NCBI GenBank assembly: GCA_019308905.1
Contig: JAFDHF010000047.1
Location: 1-34,534, forward strand
Length of the DNA stretch: 34,534 nt
Direction of reading: 5' to 3'
From: Deltaproteobacteria bacterium
GTDB taxonomy: Bacteria; Desulfobacterota; BSN033; WVXP01
In this document: piece after piece, positions 33,134-34,534 of the stretch
Position numbering within the stretch: position 1 is the stretch's first letter
Layout of the letters: each line of letters starts with the position of its first letter
Notes under the pieces: generated by a model
The model's input: the letters and a program-made list of their open reading frames with translations, nothing else
Told to the model about the DNA's origin: nothing
Databases searched by the model: none
Program-made: the position numbers and the translations under genes

Positions 33134-34144
33134 TCAGAGAGCAATCTGCCCCTGATCGAGCATCTCCGCGACGATTCTATAGATCGAATAGTGGGAAACC
33201 GGAACCTTCTGGAGGATGTGGGACAAGGGTTTGCCCTGACAGATCAAAGCCCAGATCTCTTTTGCCAGTGGGAACGTCCCCTCGTCCTTCCAGGAAAGCT
33301 CTCGGACCTTTGGCAGGAAGATCCTTTCAGCATCCGGAATCCGCTGTTTCAGCCTGTTCAGTTCGTCCTGAAGCCGATTCGCCTCAAGGAGAACAGCTAT
33401 GGTGCGATGGGGAATCCTGGCAATCGGGGACACCTCCTTGATTGCTCCCACTTTGAAGGTAAAGGATTTGCCCTCCTCAGATTGGAAGAGCTGGTAGAAG
33501 GCCTCAGTACCGGCCAGGTGCCCCATCCGCGCGGAGCAGACTTCCCCTCCCTCGATATAGATCTCCGCCACGGTCTCCTTCTGCCCGTCCATAATGGTCA
33601 GGAGCCCTGTCCGGTCACTGTCCGCAAGGGTCTGAATCAGCGTGGAAGAATCAAAATACTCGAGACTTCCGGAAAGCTCCTGTCCTTTGATATGGAGTCT
33701 CTCCTTCCTGATCCACGCCTCGAGCCTCTCTGCAAGCAAAGTGGCAAGGCGAATCGCCAGCAGCGGAACGGTCTCCAGGAGCCCGACAAAGGCGTCCCGC
33801 GTCAGGGTCAGAAGCACGGCCCTTTCAGGCACACGAGCGAGAGAGCCGCGCGGGGATCCGGTGAGGATCGACATCTCTCCCAGTATTTCCCGCTCCCCCA
33901 GGTAAGCCACGATCTCTGGTTTGGCTCTGTCCCGATCCTCCCGGCAGATCTCAACCACGCCCGATCGAATCACATAGACCTTATCGGCCGGATCACCCAC
34001 CCGGAAGATCACAGAACCCGGTCCGTAGGTCTCAAAGGTGCACTTCTCCAAGATTCTTGCCAGGACTCGGTCAGGAAGAGAGGAAAAGAGTTCACACTGT
34101 TTCAGAAAGGAAAAGAGTTCATCCCCTTTTCTGGAATCATCCAT
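33134..34144 (-). CDS. cNMP-binding / DUF4388 regulatory protein
   Basis: 336 residues from ATG 34144 (two TTG codons just upstream are in frame). Residues about 10-125 form a Crp-like cyclic-nucleotide-binding domain (GSVIFRVGDPADKVYVIRSGVVEI, then GEREILGEMSILTGSPRGSLARV, which is the phosphate-binding cassette with Gly-Glu and Arg-Gly-Ser). Residues about 150-260 are DUF4388 (GSLEYFDSSTLIQTLADSDRTGLLTI), common in deltaproteobacteria and often fused to receiver domains. The C-terminal 70 residues are helical, possibly a degenerate winged helix. No classical HTH of the Crp family follows the cNMP domain. It is first in the operon of the efflux pump and could regulate it or be part of signalling. 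Confidence 0.88.
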   Translation of the reverse strand: MDDSRKGDELFSFLKQCELFSSLPDRVLARILEKCTFETYGPGSVIFRVGDPADKVYVIRSGVVEICREDRDRAKPEIVAYLGEREILGEMSILTGSPRGSLARVPERAVLLTLTRDAFVGLLETVPLLAIRLATLLAERLEAWIRKERLHIKGQELSGSLEYFDSSTLIQTLADSDRTGLLTIMDGQKETVAEIYIEGGEVCSARMGHLAGTEAFYQLFQSEEGKSFTFKVGAIKEVSPIARIPHRTIAVLLEANRLQDELNRLKQRIPDAERIFLPKVRELSWKDEGTFPLAKEIWALICQGKPLSHILQKVPVSHYSIYRIVAEMLDQGQIAL

Positions 34145-34241
34145 CAACAACCCATGGAGAACCGCTTGGATAGCGGATCTCGACCCACTTCCGTCTCGCG
34201 TGAAAAAGGATAAGCGAAATCCGTGTCATCCGGCCCAGGTA

Positions 34242-34270
34242 AAAGTACCGTCTTTCCCGGAACGGGTCAA
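34242..34270 (-). promoter_or_regulatory. Probable promoter of the DUF4388/efflux operon
   Basis: On the minus strand TTGACC (34265-34270) and TACTTT (34242-34247) are spaced by 17 bases. Transcription would start near 34235 and read through the whole operon to 26938. Confidence 0.5.
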
Positions 34271-34401
34271 GACCTCGGGATTTCCGGCCTTACGGCGATT
34301 CATCGCATTATGGGGAGCGCTTCCCTTGTCGATTACCGAACCCGGCGATGAGGGATTTTAGAACTTCCTCATGGCAGTTGCCTTGTGCAACCCTTGATAG
34401 C

Positions 34402-34534
34402 TCACCCCTCCTCAAGGATCTGACCGAGGCGGCGGGCGTTTTCCACGGCGTACCCGTGCGCATCATTGTTGAAAAAGGCATAGACCGATCTACCCTGATC
34501 GAGCCAGGGCCGGATCCTGGAGGCCCAGTGGACG
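34402..34534 (-). CDS. DUF72 (YecE-like) protein, C-terminal end
   Basis: 44 residues of a gene that enters from the right edge of the window. VHWASRIRPWLDQGRSVYAF, then FNNDAHGYAVENARRLGQIL, is the conserved C-terminus of DUF72, a TIM-barrel family of unknown function. The last codons are EEG followed by TGA at 34402-34404. The remainder lies outside the window. Confidence 0.85.
   Translation of the reverse strand, partial: VHWASRIRPWLDQGRSVYAFFNNDAHGYAVENARRLGQILEEG

Noticed and set aside
32984-34213. 409-codon plus-strand frame opposite the thioesterase and DUF4388 gene
   Set aside because: Antisense shadow of two well-supported genes.
1-34534. tRNA, rRNA, CRISPR array, insertion sequence with transposase
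   Set aside because: No cloverleaf, rRNA core, regularly spaced repeat or transposase motif was found on either strand.

Overview
The window looks like chromosomal DNA of a GC-rich Gram-negative anaerobe or facultative anaerobe, most probably a deltaproteobacterium (Desulfobacterota sense). That placement is an inference: it rests on the LexA/ImuB/DnaE2 mutagenesis genes, periplasmic c-type cytochromes with signal peptides, a Tat-exported phosphoesterase, sigma-54-type promoters and a DUF4388 regulator. No rRNA, tRNA or CRISPR array was seen. About 24 intact genes are present, with at least five gene remnants between them.

Layout. 1-769 (-): start of a YbiO-type mechanosensitive channel, cut by the window edge. 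1006-7101 (+): a SOS mutagenesis cassette of lexA, an imuB-like Y-family polymerase that lacks its catalytic acids, and dnaE2. A lower-GC segment (about 2843-3999), bounded by 24-bp inverted repeats, separates imuB from dnaE2; it carries a DUF433/DUF5615 toxin-antitoxin-like pair and a broken four-helix-bundle gene. 7102-8632: decayed DNA with a LysM remnant and a 5'-truncated Asp/Glu racemase-family gene. 8633-16321 (-): a hydantoin/allantoin-type operon (hydantoinase, NCS1 permease, M20 amidohydrolase, racemase) preceded on the same strand by a soluble PAS-GAF histidine kinase and a NarL-type regulator.

16933-20486 (+): a short QueG-like 2x[4Fe-4S] protein, then a tight cluster of di-heme peroxidase, Tat metallophosphoesterase and mono-heme cytochrome c. 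20513-23694: a partly decayed hydroxy/oxo-acid locus (Ldh2 remnant, DapA-family lyase with a good promoter, frameshifted GntR regulator, D-2-hydroxyacid dehydrogenase). 23778-26759: endonuclease III, a YdjM/DUF457 membrane protein, a secreted FxLYD protein with a near-consensus sigma-54 promoter, a lipoprotein and a 53-codon ORF. 26938-34144 (-): one long operon of cNMP-binding/DUF4388 protein, hotdog thioesterase, HlyD adaptor, two ABC ATPases and two ABC-2 permeases, i.e. a YbhGFSR-like efflux pump with an asymmetric ATPase pair. 34402-34534 (-): C-terminus of a DUF72 protein.

The most interesting part is the SOS cassette. It has a perfect palindromic operator inside a consensus promoter, a predicted leaderless lexA transcript, an ImuB-like protein without ImuA, and an inverted-repeat-bounded toxin-antitoxin insert between the two polymerase genes.
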